Source: Fen-455 sp050012675
Lineage (GTDB): Bacteria > Actinomycetota > Acidimicrobiia > Acidimicrobiales > Bog-793
Length of the DNA stretch: 64,000 nucleotides
NCBI GenBank assembly: GCA_050012675.1
Contig: JBEKGS010000011.1
Span: 1 to 64,000 of the forward strand
Reading direction: 5' to 3'
Under the pieces are notes generated by a model, which did no database searches, was not told the DNA's origin, and saw nothing but the letters and a program-made list of their open reading frames with translations. A program made the translations under genes and the position numbers. Positions 8,382 to 17,950 of this stretch are shown in pieces. Every line of letters begins with the position of its first letter. Position 1 is the stretch's first letter.

Positions 8382-10093
8382 GGACCCGCCCCGATCGGCT
8401 CGAGGCGAGGCTCGCCCTCCTCCTCGACGAGCCGGCCTCCGACGAGGGCAACGGTTCGGTCCACACGCCCGACCAGGCCGAGGCGGTGAGCGGCGACGAG
8501 GACGGTACGGCTCTCGAGCCACGGCCCCAGGGTCTTTGCTAACGACAGCTCGCGATCGGCGTCGAGATGGGCCGTCGGCTCGTCCAACAACACGAGGGGG
8601 GCGTCTTTCAGCACGGCACGTGCGATGGCGACGCGCTGGCGTTCACCGGCGCTGAGGGTGAGGCCTCCCTCGCCGACCGGGGTCCTGAGACCGTGCGGCA
8701 GTCGCTCGACAAGGCCGGACAGACCGGATTGCTCCACGGCCCGCGAGATGGCCATGGCATCAGCCGTCGTGTCGGCCAGGCACACGTTGTCGGCGATGGT
8801 GCCGCGGACGAGATGAGGGTGTTGCGGGACCCATGCGATCTGTCGGCGCCACTCACAAAGCGCGAGGTCGCGGACTTCGACGCCGGCGATGGTGAGCCTG
8901 CCCCCGGAGGGGACGACGAAGCCGAGGACCACGGCGAGCAGCGTGGACTTGCCTGACCCGGACTCGCCGGTCACAGCCACGTGCTCGCCGAAAGCGACGT
9001 CCAGGTCGAGTCCGTCGAGGACCGGGGCCGCCCGGCCGGTGTAGTGGACGCGGAGATCGGACAGGGCGAGAGTGCCCCGAACGAGAGCGGCCACGTCCGG
9101 CCTCTCGGCCACCTTCCCCCCGGTCCCGGCCGGCGCAGCAGCCTGGACCGCCGTCGGCACCGGCTCGTCCAGGATGTCCAGTATCCGGTCGGCTGCCGCC
9201 TGGCCGGCCGTGCTGGCGTGGAAGTCGGAGGCAGCCCGTCGCAGTGGCAGGTACACCTCCGGCGCCAGCACCAGCACCGCAAGACCGACCGCGAGGTGCA
9301 GCGAGCCGTCCAGCAGTCTCAGTCCCAAGAACAGCGCCACGAGGGCGGTGCCCACCGCAGAGAGCACCTCGAGGGCCAGAGAGGAGAGGAAGGCGAGTCG
9401 CAGCGTGCTCATGGTGGTCAGGCGGAACTCCTCGCTGGCCTTCTCCAGACTGCGGCGCCCGGCGCTCGCGCGGTTGAAGGCCCGAAGCGTCGGTAGGCCC
9501 TGGAGGAGGTCGTAGAAGGAAGCAGCCAGGACCGAGAGTCGCTCCCACTGGCGCTCGGCGTGGCGTGTCGCTTCGAGTCCGAGCAAGACCATGAACAAGG
9601 GGATGACCGAGACGGTCACCCCGAGGATGAGAAACGACCGCCAGTCGGACCAGAGCACCCAGGCAAGCAGGATGAGCGGCGCAACGCCAGCAACGACCGC
9701 AGTCGGCAGGTAGCGGGCGAAGTAGACCTCGAGGGCGTCCACGCCCTGGGTCGTGACCGCGGCGAGCTCGCCCGTTCGCTCGCCGGCCAACCACGAAGGC
9801 CCCAGCGAGACCGCCCGGGACAACAGCTGACGGCGCAGAGCCGACGTGACCCTCGCCGAGCTGCGGTGCGCGGCCAGCTCGCCCAGCCATGCCAGCGCGG
9901 CCCGTACAAGGAAGGCGCCGCCCAGGCACGCCAGCAAGGGCACCAACGAGGTGAGGGTCCGATGGGCGAGAAACGCACGCTGCACGACCATGCCGAGAAG
10001 GACGGCCTGGACGACCAGGCACACGGTCGAAGCGATACCGACAGCCACGGCCCAAGCGAGATAGCGGCGCGTGACAGCGGCTTTGCGGGCCAA
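8378..10093 (-). CDS. cydD: ABC exporter subunit CydD (cytochrome bd assembly)
   Basis: CydD is the other half of the CydDC exporter. It has six predicted transmembrane helices (roughly residues 10-290), then an ATPase domain with Walker A GESGSGKST (Lys382), a signature written LSAGERQR and Walker B LVLLDEPTAHLD. The start is taken as TTG at 10093 because no ATG or GTG exists in frame upstream before cydB. The N terminus begins only a few residues before helix 1, so a non-standard upstream start remains possible. It follows cydB by 44 bp and overlaps cydC by four. Confidence 0.93.
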   Translation of the reverse strand: MARKAAVTRRYLAWAVAVGIASTVCLVVQAVLLGMVVQRAFLAHRTLTSLVPLLACLGGAFLVRAALAWLGELAAHRSSARVTSALRRQLLSRAVSLGPSWLAGERTGELAAVTTQGVDALEVYFARYLPTAVVAGVAPLILLAWVLWSDWRSFLILGVTVSVIPLFMVLLGLEATRHAERQWERLSVLAASFYDLLQGLPTLRAFNRASAGRRSLEKASEEFRLTTMSTLRLAFLSSLALEVLSAVGTALVALFLGLRLLDGSLHLAVGLAVLVLAPEVYLPLRRAASDFHASTAGQAAADRILDILDEPVPTAVQAAAPAGTGGKVAERPDVAALVRGTLALSDLRVHYTGRAAPVLDGLDLDVAFGEHVAVTGESGSGKSTLLAVVLGFVVPSGGRLTIAGVEVRDLALCEWRRQIAWVPQHPHLVRGTIADNVCLADTTADAMAISRAVEQSGLSGLVERLPHGLRTPVGEGGLTLSAGERQRVAIARAVLKDAPLVLLDEPTAHLDADRELSLAKTLGPWLESRTVLVAAHRLGLVGRVDRTVALVGGRLVEEEGEPRLEPIGAGP

Positions 10094-10137
10094 GCGGGAA
10101 TCGACGAGCCCCCCCAGGTGGCGTCTTTGCGACGTCG

Positions 10138-11295
10138 TCAGCTCGTTCCGCTTTCGCTGAGCGGGGACTCGTCTGGGCTTGCTCCCGTCACGGGCGCCCC
10201 CGACCTGGCATCTTGGGCGGGACCGGGTGCGGTTTCAGCTGGTTTCACGGGTCCGGTCCCTGCCGGCCGGCTCAGCCGACCGCGGAAGACCCAGTAGGAC
10301 CAACCCTGGTAGATGAGCACGAGCGGCGTGAAGATGAGGGCCACGATCGTCATGACCTTCAAGGTGTAGGGCGCCGAGGCGGAGTTGCCGATCGTGAGGT
10401 CGTACGCAGACGAAATGCTCGAGACCATCACCCTCGGGTAAAGGTTCAGGAAGATCGTGGCCACCAGGCAGATCAGCCCGACCGCTGTGGCGACGAAGGC
10501 CCATCCTTCGAGGTGTTCGCGCAAGAGCCACCCGACCACGGCGATAGAGGCGATGGCGAGGATCGGGACGATCGGCGGGACGAGCCCTGTGTTGTGGGCG
10601 TTGTGAGCGTTCACGTACGTCCATGCCAAGAAGGCCACGATCGCGGCCGTGGCCGCCGGTGCGAGCAGCTTGGCCGCCCGTGAAGCCCGTTCCTTCAAGT
10701 CGTCGGTGGTCTTGAGCGAGGCGAACACCGCACCGTGGAGGCTGAACAGGAGCAGGGTCGTCACGCCACCCAGCAGCGAATAGGGATTGAGAAGATTGAA
10801 GAACGACCCGAGATAGGTGAAGTTCGCGCCGATGGGCACGCCGCGCAGGATGTTGGCGAAGGCCACTCCCCACAGCAGGGCGGGAAGCAGGCTGCCCCAG
10901 AAGATCGCGTGGTCCCAGGCGAGCCTCCAGGCGGGAAAGGCACGCTTGGCGCGGAACTCGAAGGCCACGCCGCGGAAGATGAGCGCCGCCAGAATCAGAA
11001 ACAGCGGGAGATAGAAACCGCTGAACAGGGTCGCGTACCAGTTCGGGAAGGCGGCAAAGGTGGCGCCGCCCGCCACGAGCAGCCAGACCTCGTTCCCGTC
11101 CCAGACCGGACCGATCGTGTTGATCAGCACCCGCCGGTCGAGGTCGTCCCGGGCGACGAGCCCGAGCATGATGCCAACGCCGAAGTCGAACCCTTCCAGG
11201 ACGAAGTAGCCCGACCACAAGATGGCGATGATGACGAACCAGAACACCTCGAAGCCGGTGTGGGCCGAGTGGACTCCGGCGAGGATGAGGGCCAC
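10138..11295 (-). CDS. cydB: Cytochrome bd quinol oxidase subunit II
   Basis: CydB is the structural partner of CydA in the bd-type terminal oxidase, which reduces O2 with electrons from quinol. The first helix carries the family hallmark WSGYFVLEGFDFGVG, and eight or nine hydrophobic segments follow. At 385 aa it is within the usual range. The ATG start lies 14 bp after cydA with a GGAGGA site in between. The C-terminal ~35 residues are Pro/Gly-rich and cytoplasmic, longer than in the E. coli protein. Confidence 0.96.
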   Translation of the reverse strand: MALILAGVHSAHTGFEVFWFVIIAILWSGYFVLEGFDFGVGIMLGLVARDDLDRRVLINTIGPVWDGNEVWLLVAGGATFAAFPNWYATLFSGFYLPLFLILAALIFRGVAFEFRAKRAFPAWRLAWDHAIFWGSLLPALLWGVAFANILRGVPIGANFTYLGSFFNLLNPYSLLGGVTTLLLFSLHGAVFASLKTTDDLKERASRAAKLLAPAATAAIVAFLAWTYVNAHNAHNTGLVPPIVPILAIASIAVVGWLLREHLEGWAFVATAVGLICLVATIFLNLYPRVMVSSISSAYDLTIGNSASAPYTLKVMTIVALIFTPLVLIYQGWSYWVFRGRLSRPAGTGPVKPAETAPGPAQDARSGAPVTGASPDESPLSESGTS

Positions 11296-11309
11296 CGATC
11301 CTCCTTTCC

Positions 11310-12728
11310 TCAGTAGACGAGCGCCGGCATCCGGTCGTCACCGGGCTCGGGCTCAGGCTCGTCGTCGTGCTCTTCGTTGTCGCCCTCGCCCCGGGCGAAG
11401 CGGGCCATGAGCCCGAAGTCGATCGCCGCCAGCAGGCTGTAGATGGCCGTGAAACCGACGAGCGTCGTCACGACATAGCCCGTGCCGATGTGCGACACGG
11501 CCTGGGAGGTCTTGAGCAGTCCGTAGACGACCCATGGCTGGCGGCCCATCTCGGTGAAGATCCAGCCGGTCGTGTTGGCGATGAAGGGGAGCGCTATGGC
11601 CAAGACCGAGACCCTCAAGAACCAGGCCGACTGTTCCAGCTTGCGGCGGCGCATGAGCCACAGGCCGGCGGCCAGCAAGACGAGCATGAGGATCCCGCAA
11701 CCCACCATGATCCGGAACGTCCAGTAGGTGACCCACAAGATGGGCTTGTAGTTGCCCGGGCCGTACTTCGCCACCTCCTCGGCCTGGATCTGGTTGATGC
11801 CCTGCACCGCACCGTCCCAGTTGTTGTCGGCGAGGACCGAGAGCATATGGGGGAGCCGGATCTGGAAGATCGGGTTGCCGGACAGGTCCCCGATGGTGAG
11901 CAGCGAGAAGCTGGCACCGTTCTCGGTGTTGTAGATCGCCTCGGCGGCGGCCATCTTCATGGGCTGCTGGCGCTCCATGATCCTCGCCTGGTTGTCGCCG
12001 AAGAACATCGTGGCGACGATGGCGACCACGCCAATGACAAGGGCGAGCTTGGCCGAGGTGGCGAAGACCGGTCTGGGTGCCTGCCCCGCGCGGCGGTCCT
12101 TCAACAGGTGCCAGCCGCTCACGCCCAACACGAGCATCGTCGAGGTCACGAGTGCCGAGAAAAGCACGTGGAGGAACGAGCCGATGAGGGTGCTGTTGGT
12201 CATCACCGCCCAGAAGTTGGTCATCACCGCACGGTTGCCGACGACCTTGTAACCGACGGGGTGCTGCATCCAGGCATTCGCAGCCAGGATGAACAGCGCC
12301 GACAGCATGGTGCCGATGCTCACGATCCAGATGGAGGCCAGGTGGACCCGTGCAGATACGCGGCCCCGCCCGAAGATCCAGACTCCGAGGAACGTCGACT
12401 CCAAGAAGAAGGCCAGCAACGCCTCGACGGCGAGCGGAGCACCGAAGACGCTGCCCACGTAGCGTGAATAAAGGGACCAGTTCATGCCGAACTGGAACTC
12501 CTGCACGATGCCCGTGACCACGCCTATGGCGAAGTTGATCAGGAACAGCCGCCGCCAAAAGCGCGTGATTCGTTCCCATTTGTCGTGGCGCTCGGCGTCT
12601 TGACGAGTCCGGTAGGCGGCTGTCTGCATGATCGCGAGCAACAGGGCGAGGCCGATCGTCAGCGGGACGAACATGAAATGGAAGACGGTCGTGATCCCGA
12701 ACTGCCAGCGCGAAAGATCAAGCGTCAT
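11310..12728 (-). CDS. cydA: Cytochrome bd quinol oxidase subunit I
   Basis: CydA carries hemes b558, b595 and d. The heme ligands and essential residues are visible: His17 (TTVFHFMFVP), Glu102 and Glu110 (AVEALLAFFLE), His187 (SFLHVLFSALVT) and the Arg/Met pair of FRIMVG; GRQPW is also present. At 472 aa with a modest Q-loop it fits the short-Q-loop class common in actinobacteria. It heads the cydABDC operon, divergent from mreB. No convincing Rex operator was found upstream. High-affinity respiration is expected to help in low oxygen. Confidence 0.97.
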   Translation of the reverse strand: MTLDLSRWQFGITTVFHFMFVPLTIGLALLLAIMQTAAYRTRQDAERHDKWERITRFWRRLFLINFAIGVVTGIVQEFQFGMNWSLYSRYVGSVFGAPLAVEALLAFFLESTFLGVWIFGRGRVSARVHLASIWIVSIGTMLSALFILAANAWMQHPVGYKVVGNRAVMTNFWAVMTNSTLIGSFLHVLFSALVTSTMLVLGVSGWHLLKDRRAGQAPRPVFATSAKLALVIGVVAIVATMFFGDNQARIMERQQPMKMAAAEAIYNTENGASFSLLTIGDLSGNPIFQIRLPHMLSVLADNNWDGAVQGINQIQAEEVAKYGPGNYKPILWVTYWTFRIMVGCGILMLVLLAAGLWLMRRRKLEQSAWFLRVSVLAIALPFIANTTGWIFTEMGRQPWVVYGLLKTSQAVSHIGTGYVVTTLVGFTAIYSLLAAIDFGLMARFARGEGDNEEHDDEPEPEPGDDRMPALVY

Positions 12729-12960
12729 TGCAATGATGAAAGCGGTCGGGCGAGCCGTGCGTTAGGGCCAAAGGTCCCGTTGGAGTCGCCGGCGGGCACC
12801 GCCGTTTACTGGCCGATGCCCGGGGCCAGGCCTTGGTGCCGGCGCGTTTCGAGCCGGCGGACGCTCGGGCGTCGCGTCCCTAGGCCCCCTCCGCTCTTGT
12901 GACCTGGGCACGCATCCCCTAGCCTGGTGCCACAAGCCCGCCTAGTCCTGGAGCACTTGT
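12729..12960. other. Divergent intergenic region between cydA and mreB
   Basis: This 232-bp GC-rich region contains the mreB promoter near its right end. Nothing on the cydA side stands out: there is no obvious Shine-Dalgarno sequence and no clear -35/-10 pair. No small gene is supported. Confidence 0.5.
12897..12925 (+). promoter_or_regulatory. Predicted sigma-70-type promoter of the mre operon
   Basis: TTGTGA (12897-12902) and TAGCCT (12920-12925) are separated by 17 bp. The predicted start near 12932 leaves a leader of about 29 nt with a GGAG-type site before the mreB ATG. Confidence 0.5.
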
Positions 12961-13992
12961 ATGCCTGAGAGCAGGTTCTCCTTCATCGGTCGTGACATGG
13001 CCGTCGACCTCGGCACCGCTAACACGCTCGTCTACGTGCGTGGCCGCGGGATCGTGCTCAACGAGCCGTCTGTCGTCGCGATCAATGTCAAGGACGGCCA
13101 CCCGCTTGCAGTCGGTGTCGAGGCAAAGCGGATGATCGGCAGGACCCCGAGCAACATCCAGGCGATCCGGCCCCTCAAGGACGGGGTGATCGCGGATTTC
13201 GAGATCTGCGAGATGATGCTGCGCTACTTCATCCGCCGTGTGCACCCTCATCGTTTCTCCAAGCCGCGCATGGTCATCTGCGTGCCCTCGGGCATCACCG
13301 GCGTCGAAAAGCGCGCTGTGCAGGAAGCCGCCGAGTACGCCGGTGCTCGTAAGGCCTACATCATCGAGGAGCCCATGGCGGCGGCCATCGGCGCGGGACT
13401 GCCCATTCACGAGCCCACCGGCAACATGGTCGTCGACATCGGCGGCGGCACGACCGAGGTGGCGGTGATATCGCTCGGCGGCATCGTCGTCAGCCAGTCG
13501 ATCCGGATCGGCGGGGACGAGCTCGACGAGGCCATCATCTCATTCGTCAAGAAGGAGTACAGCCTCGCTCTCGGTGAGCGGACGGCCGAGGAGATCAAGA
13601 TCGCCCTCGGGTCCGCCTACGAGCTCGAGGAGGAGCTCCACGCCGAGATCCGTGGCCGCGACCTGGTCACCGGGCTTCCGAAGACCGTCGTCACGACGAC
13701 CGAGGAGATCCGCAAGGCCATCGAGGAGCCGGTGTCGGCCATCGTCGACGCAGTCAAGGTCACCCTCGACCGCACTCCGCCCGAGCTGGCGGCGGACATC
13801 ATGGAGCAAGGCATCGTTCTGACCGGCGGTGGCGCGCTCTTGCACGGGCTCGACAGCAGGCTCCAGTCCGAGACGCACATGCCGATCGTCGTGGCTCCAG
13901 ATCCCCTCAATTGCGTTGCGCTCGGCAGCGGCATGTGCCTCGAGGAGTTCGAGGCCCTAAAGCAGGTCCTCATCTCCTCGACCAACCGCTGA
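12961..13992 (+). CDS. mreB: Rod shape-determining protein MreB
   Basis: MreB is the bacterial actin homologue that organises lateral wall synthesis. The phosphate-1 motif appears as AVDLGTANTLVYV, phosphate-2 as VVDIGGGTTEVAVI and the adenosine motif as VLTGGGALLHGL. The length (343 aa) is standard. The ATG lies just after CTGGAGC. As first gene of mreB-mreC-mreD-mrdA it indicates a rod-shaped cell or one with lateral elongation. Confidence 0.98.
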   Translation: MPESRFSFIGRDMAVDLGTANTLVYVRGRGIVLNEPSVVAINVKDGHPLAVGVEAKRMIGRTPSNIQAIRPLKDGVIADFEICEMMLRYFIRRVHPHRFSKPRMVICVPSGITGVEKRAVQEAAEYAGARKAYIIEEPMAAAIGAGLPIHEPTGNMVVDIGGGTTEVAVISLGGIVVSQSIRIGGDELDEAIISFVKKEYSLALGERTAEEIKIALGSAYELEEELHAEIRGRDLVTGLPKTVVTTTEEIRKAIEEPVSAIVDAVKVTLDRTPPELAADIMEQGIVLTGGGALLHGLDSRLQSETHMPIVVAPDPLNCVALGSGMCLEEFEALKQVLISSTNR

Positions 13993-14006
13993 CCTTCGGG
14001 GTCGCG

Positions 14007-14840
14007 GTGGCCGCCTCTCGCCGCAACACCAGCCAGCGCCTCACGCTGGTTATCCTGCTTCTCGCCTCGATCACGGTGATCACCGTCGCCTACAAGGGCG
14101 AGGCACGACGGGCGATCACCTCGGTGAGAAATGGCGCGGCCGACGTGGTCGCCCCGCTCCAGAGGGGCGTGGCCGCCGTTCTGCACCCGATCGGCAACCT
14201 GTTCGCGGGGATGGCAGGCTACGGCGGGGCGCTCTCGGAGAACCAGCGACTCCAACTGGAGGTAGGCCAGCTCCGCCGCCAGCTCATCGAGGCCACCCAG
14301 TCTCAGGTGCAGCTCGACCAACTGCGCTCGGAGCAGAACCTTCCCTTCGCGGACGGGATACCCGAGGTGCTGGCCGAGGTGATCTCCTCTCCTTCGTCCA
14401 ATTTCGACGTCACGATCGAGATCGACCGCGGGACCTCCGACGGGGTCGGCGTGGGGATGCCAGTCGTGTCCGGCGTCGGGCTGGTCGGCTCGGTGATCTC
14501 GGCCGGGCGCGATACGGCGATTGTCCAGGTGCTTACCGATCCCAGATCAGAGACCGGTGTGCGCTTCGGGACGGGCAACGTGGCCGTCGCCGTGGGCCAG
14601 GGCCAGGGCGAGCCCCTACAGCTGCAGGACGTGTCCGAGACGAGTGTCGCGAGCCGGGGCGCTCCCGTGTTCACGAGCGGCCTCGACCTCGCCGCCTACC
14701 CTTCGGGCATCCCGGTGGGTACCGTGTCGTCGGTGCATCACACGGGTGGGTCGCTCACGTCCCAGGTACTCGTCACGCCGCTCGTCAACCTCCTCGTTCT
14801 CCAGTACGTCGCCGTGCTCCAGTGGTTCCCACCGGCTTGA
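14007..14840 (+). CDS. mreC: Rod shape-determining protein MreC
   Basis: MreC links MreB to periplasmic elongation factors. After a short basic N terminus comes one membrane anchor (LTLVILLLASITVITVAY), then a coiled coil around residues 75-105 (ENQRLQLEVGQLRRQL) and the two beta-barrel domains of MreC (GTSDGVGVGMPVVSG and following). I chose GTG at 14007, 14 bp after mreB; a longer frame would overlap mreB by about 80 bp and adds a Pro/Arg-rich stretch. The product is 277 aa. Confidence 0.94.
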   Translation: MAASRRNTSQRLTLVILLLASITVITVAYKGEARRAITSVRNGAADVVAPLQRGVAAVLHPIGNLFAGMAGYGGALSENQRLQLEVGQLRRQLIEATQSQVQLDQLRSEQNLPFADGIPEVLAEVISSPSSNFDVTIEIDRGTSDGVGVGMPVVSGVGLVGSVISAGRDTAIVQVLTDPRSETGVRFGTGNVAVAVGQGQGEPLQLQDVSETSVASRGAPVFTSGLDLAAYPSGIPVGTVSSVHHTGGSLTSQVLVTPLVNLLVLQYVAVLQWFPPA

Positions 14841-14898
14841 GAATCCCCCGGCCCAAGCTCGCGGCCGAACCGGCCGGGCGACGAGTGAAGGCTTCACC

Positions 14899-15438
14899 AT
14901 GAGCCTTCGGACCTGGGGCCGGCTGGCAGTCGTCGCCCTGGCGGTGGTGCTCGTGCAGGTCTGCGTGCTCAACCAGATCACGATCGGGGGAGCCCATCCC
15001 GACGCGCTCTTGCTGCTAGCGGTCTCGGCCGGCCTCGTGGCCGGCCCTCAACGCGGCGCCGTGATGGGTTTCGCCTTGGGGCTCGTCGCCGACGTCTTCG
15101 TGCAGACGCCTTACGGCTTGTCCTCGCTTTGTTACGTGCTCGTGGCTTTCGCCGTCGGCCTCGCGACCGGGACGGTGACCACGCGGCCGACATTCGGCTT
15201 CCAGGCAGCCACGGCCCTGCTCGGTGGGGTGGGCGGCACACTGCTGTTCGCCGGCCTCGGGACTCTGATCGGTCAGCCCAGCGTGCCGCGCCACCAGCTC
15301 GCGGTGATAGCGGTGGTCGTCGCCGGCGGATGTGTCCTGTTCGCCAATCTCGCCTACCGCCTCATCGAGTGGACCCTCGCCGTGGCACCGGGCGCCCACC
15401 GCGACGCGGGCGCGTTCGCCAGCGGGAGTGCCCGGTGA
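14899..15438 (+). CDS. mreD: Rod shape-determining protein MreD
   Basis: This 179-aa, highly hydrophobic protein has five or six membrane helices, typical of MreD, which stabilises the MreC-PBP2-RodA complex. The ATG start gives MSLRTWGRLAVVALAVVL. It overlaps the following mrdA through a GTGA junction, so production of MreD and PBP2 is probably coupled. Assignment rests on hydropathy, size and position, because MreD sequences diverge widely. Confidence 0.9.
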   Translation: MSLRTWGRLAVVALAVVLVQVCVLNQITIGGAHPDALLLLAVSAGLVAGPQRGAVMGFALGLVADVFVQTPYGLSSLCYVLVAFAVGLATGTVTTRPTFGFQAATALLGGVGGTLLFAGLGTLIGQPSVPRHQLAVIAVVVAGGCVLFANLAYRLIEWTLAVAPGAHRDAGAFASGSAR

Positions 15439-17576
15439 GCGCCTCGGACAAAGGGGGCCCTGAGCCACCGGACGGATCGGGTGACCGGCGCACAGCCCGG
15501 GACCCGCGCACGGCACGTGAGTCGCGAGACCCGGCTTCGGCCCGCGTGCGCAAGCATGTCCAGGCTCCTTATTTCCCGGCCGACGAGGAGGCAGACCGCC
15601 ACAGGACGAGGATCGTGAGCTCAAGCCCGCTCAAGCGCCTGGAGGACGAGGAACGCGAGCAGCAACGTCGCCAGGAGAGCGCGCGCTTCGGCCTTCGCCT
15701 CACCATCATGGGCCTCGTGGTGCTCGTTGCTTTCTCAGCTGTGGTGGTCCGGCTCTGGTCGCTTCAGGTCCTGCACAGCTCGCAGTACCGCAACGCCGCT
15801 CTCGTCTATGAACAGCAGACGGTCCCGATCACGCCGGCGCGTGGTCTCATAATCGCCCGCGGAGGACAGGTTCTCGTCGGCGACCAGGTACTTCCGGTGG
15901 TGACGCTCAGCCGCTCGGAGGCGACCCCGGTGGTCATCGGGCGACTGGGGGCGCTGCTCGGCGAAAGCGTCGCGGATGTCAACACGGCGCTCGAGAACCC
16001 GCAGGCGAGCCCCTACCAGCCGGTGCCGATAGCTATCGGGGTACCGCAGTCGACCATCGTCTACCTGTCGGAGCACAGGGCGATGTTCCCCGGGGTCTCG
16101 GTCAACTTCACGGCCGAGCGCACCTACCCCCACGGCGACACGGCGGCGCAGGTGCTGGGTTACACGGGTGACATCGACTCCGCCGAGCTCCACTCGCTGG
16201 CGAAGTACGGCTACACCTCGAACGATGCGGTCGGCCAATCCGGTGTCGAGGCGACCGACGAGCTGTGGCTGCGAGGCCGGCCCGGCTCGCAGGTCATCAA
16301 GGTCGACGCCTCGGGCAACCCCGTCGGGACCGTGAAGACCGTGCCCCCGGTAAGCGGTGACGACGTCGTGCTCAACATCGACCTCAATCTTGAGACCGAG
16401 GTCGAGAGTGCTCTGTCGAACCAGATCCGCAGCCTGCAGGCCAGCGGCCTGCCGGCCGACTCCGGCGCGGCAGTCGTCCTCGACCCCGAGACCGGAGCCG
16501 TCTTCGCCATGGCATCGGTTCCCTCCTACGACCCGTCCTGGTGGGTAGGGGGCATTTCCGATCAGCACTATCAGCTCCTGACAAGCCAAGCGGAGCACGA
16601 TCCGCTCCTCAACCGGGCCCTCCAGGGCCTGTGGGCGCCCGGCTCCACCTTCAAGCTCGCAACTGCGACGGCGGCCCTCAACGACGGTCTGCTTGCCAGT
16701 CTCGGTGACTACATCGACGACCGCGGCTACTACCAGATCGCTCCGCCCTGCAGCGGTCAGTGCACCTATTACAACAACCTGGACGAGAGGGGCCAGGGGC
16801 CAATCAACGTGACGACGGCCCTCACGGTGTCCGACGACGTGTTCTTCTACACGCTCGGCGCCGACTACTGGTACGACTCGGGGACCTACGGCGAGACTCC
16901 CATCCAAGATGTCGCCGAGCAGTACGGCTTCGGGCAACTCACCGGAATCGACCTGCCCAACGAGTACACGGGCCAGGTCGACAGCCCCAAGCTGCGCCGG
17001 CTCCAGCACGCGGAGGCACCACAGGCGTTCCCGAGCACCTACTACGGCATCGCAGACAACATCGAAATGGCCTTCGGACAGGGCGAGACACTGGTCACGC
17101 CGTTGCAGGAGGCCGTCGCCTACGGGACCTTCGCGGCCGGGGGAACCCGGTATGCCCCGCAGGTCGTCAACTCGGTCGTCTCGCCGACCGGCAAGGTCCT
17201 AAAGCCGTTCAAGCCGCGCGTCACGGGGCACGTCGACCTGCCACCGAGCACCTACGAGCAGATCCTCGACGGCCTCGAGGGAGCGATCTACAGCCCCAAC
17301 GGCACGGCGTATGCCACCTTCCAGGGCTACAACGGCATGCCGCTCGCGGGAAAGACGGGGACGGCCACAGAGAGCTCGAACGCGAACGTGCAACCAACCG
17401 CCTGGTTCGTCGCCTTCGGACCGACGAGCGCCCCGCGCTATGTCGTCGCCGTGGTGATCGACCAGGCGGGCTACGGGGCGGCGGCGGCGGCTCCCGTCGC
17501 CCGTCAGATCTTCACCTACCTGACCAACAACCCGGTCGGTTCTCCGGATCTGCGCCCCCCCTCGAACGTCCCCTGA
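15435..17576 (+). CDS. mrdA: Penicillin-binding protein 2 (elongasome transpeptidase)
   Basis: PBP2 cross-links peptidoglycan during elongation. The first ~90 residues are cytoplasmic, charged and probably disordered, followed by one transmembrane helix (LTIMGLVVLVAFSAVVVRLW), the PBP dimerisation domain and the transpeptidase domain. Active-site motifs are SxxK Ser404-Thr-Phe-Lys407, SxD Ser466-Asp-Asp468 (Asp in the third place, as in other PBP2 proteins) and KTG at 640-642. The GTG start overlaps the mreD stop. The unusually long N-terminal tail may be a regulatory or protein-binding region. Confidence 0.95.
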   Translation: MSASDKGGPEPPDGSGDRRTARDPRTARESRDPASARVRKHVQAPYFPADEEADRHRTRIVSSSPLKRLEDEEREQQRRQESARFGLRLTIMGLVVLVAFSAVVVRLWSLQVLHSSQYRNAALVYEQQTVPITPARGLIIARGGQVLVGDQVLPVVTLSRSEATPVVIGRLGALLGESVADVNTALENPQASPYQPVPIAIGVPQSTIVYLSEHRAMFPGVSVNFTAERTYPHGDTAAQVLGYTGDIDSAELHSLAKYGYTSNDAVGQSGVEATDELWLRGRPGSQVIKVDASGNPVGTVKTVPPVSGDDVVLNIDLNLETEVESALSNQIRSLQASGLPADSGAAVVLDPETGAVFAMASVPSYDPSWWVGGISDQHYQLLTSQAEHDPLLNRALQGLWAPGSTFKLATATAALNDGLLASLGDYIDDRGYYQIAPPCSGQCTYYNNLDERGQGPINVTTALTVSDDVFFYTLGADYWYDSGTYGETPIQDVAEQYGFGQLTGIDLPNEYTGQVDSPKLRRLQHAEAPQAFPSTYYGIADNIEMAFGQGETLVTPLQEAVAYGTFAAGGTRYAPQVVNSVVSPTGKVLKPFKPRVTGHVDLPPSTYEQILDGLEGAIYSPNGTAYATFQGYNGMPLAGKTGTATESSNANVQPTAWFVAFGPTSAPRYVVAVVIDQAGYGAAAAAPVARQIFTYLTNNPVGSPDLRPPSNVP

Positions 17577-17950
17577 TCGCCCCACCCGCCGGGTCGCGCG
17601 CTCCAAGGCGCGCGGAGTCGTCAGTCGGGCTGGCGCGGGACGGTGAAGGGTGGTGACTAAACTGCTGGCCAGGATGACGACGTCAAGCGCCCTCGCAGCA
17701 TCGAACTCGGTCGCCAGAGCCGTTTCGATCGCCGCGGCGGCCGTAGCTTGCTACGTCATTTTCGCTGTCACCGACCGTACCGTCTCCCCGGTTTTCGCGG
17801 GGTCCCGCGAACGAGACGACAAAGAACGTGCTCTCGCATTCGATCTCGGCAATCTGTCCGAGTGCACCGGAGAGGTGACTCCCGGCGGTGCTGCTCGACG
17901 AATGCCGCCCGCGCCGCTTGTTGGCGCGACCTTTAGAAGGGATCTCCCCG
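17577..17950. other. Gene-free leader region upstream of rne/rng
   Basis: This stretch of 374 bp lies between mrdA and the RNase gene. An open frame from 17650 has a short hydrophobic run but lacks codon bias and a ribosome-binding site and runs into the RNase gene out of frame, so I do not call it. The main structure is a perfect inverted repeat at 17794-17811. The stretch probably holds the RNase promoter and an untranslated leader. Confidence 0.5.
17794..17811 (+). promoter_or_regulatory. Perfect inverted repeat in the RNase E/G leader
   Basis: TTCGCGGG and CCCGCGAA flank two bases (GT), giving a strong hairpin (realistically CGCGG/CCGCG with a GGTC loop) or a palindromic protein site, about 140 bp before the start codon. 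Known RNase E genes autoregulate through 5'-leader hairpins, which makes the same role plausible here. Confidence 0.4.

Noticed and set aside
12897..12935. Possible Rex operator (TTGTG...CACAA) in the cydA-mreB spacer
   Set aside because: The half sites at 12897-12901 and 12931-12935 are separated by 29 bp, far more than a Rex site allows. TTGTGA is better explained as a -35 box.
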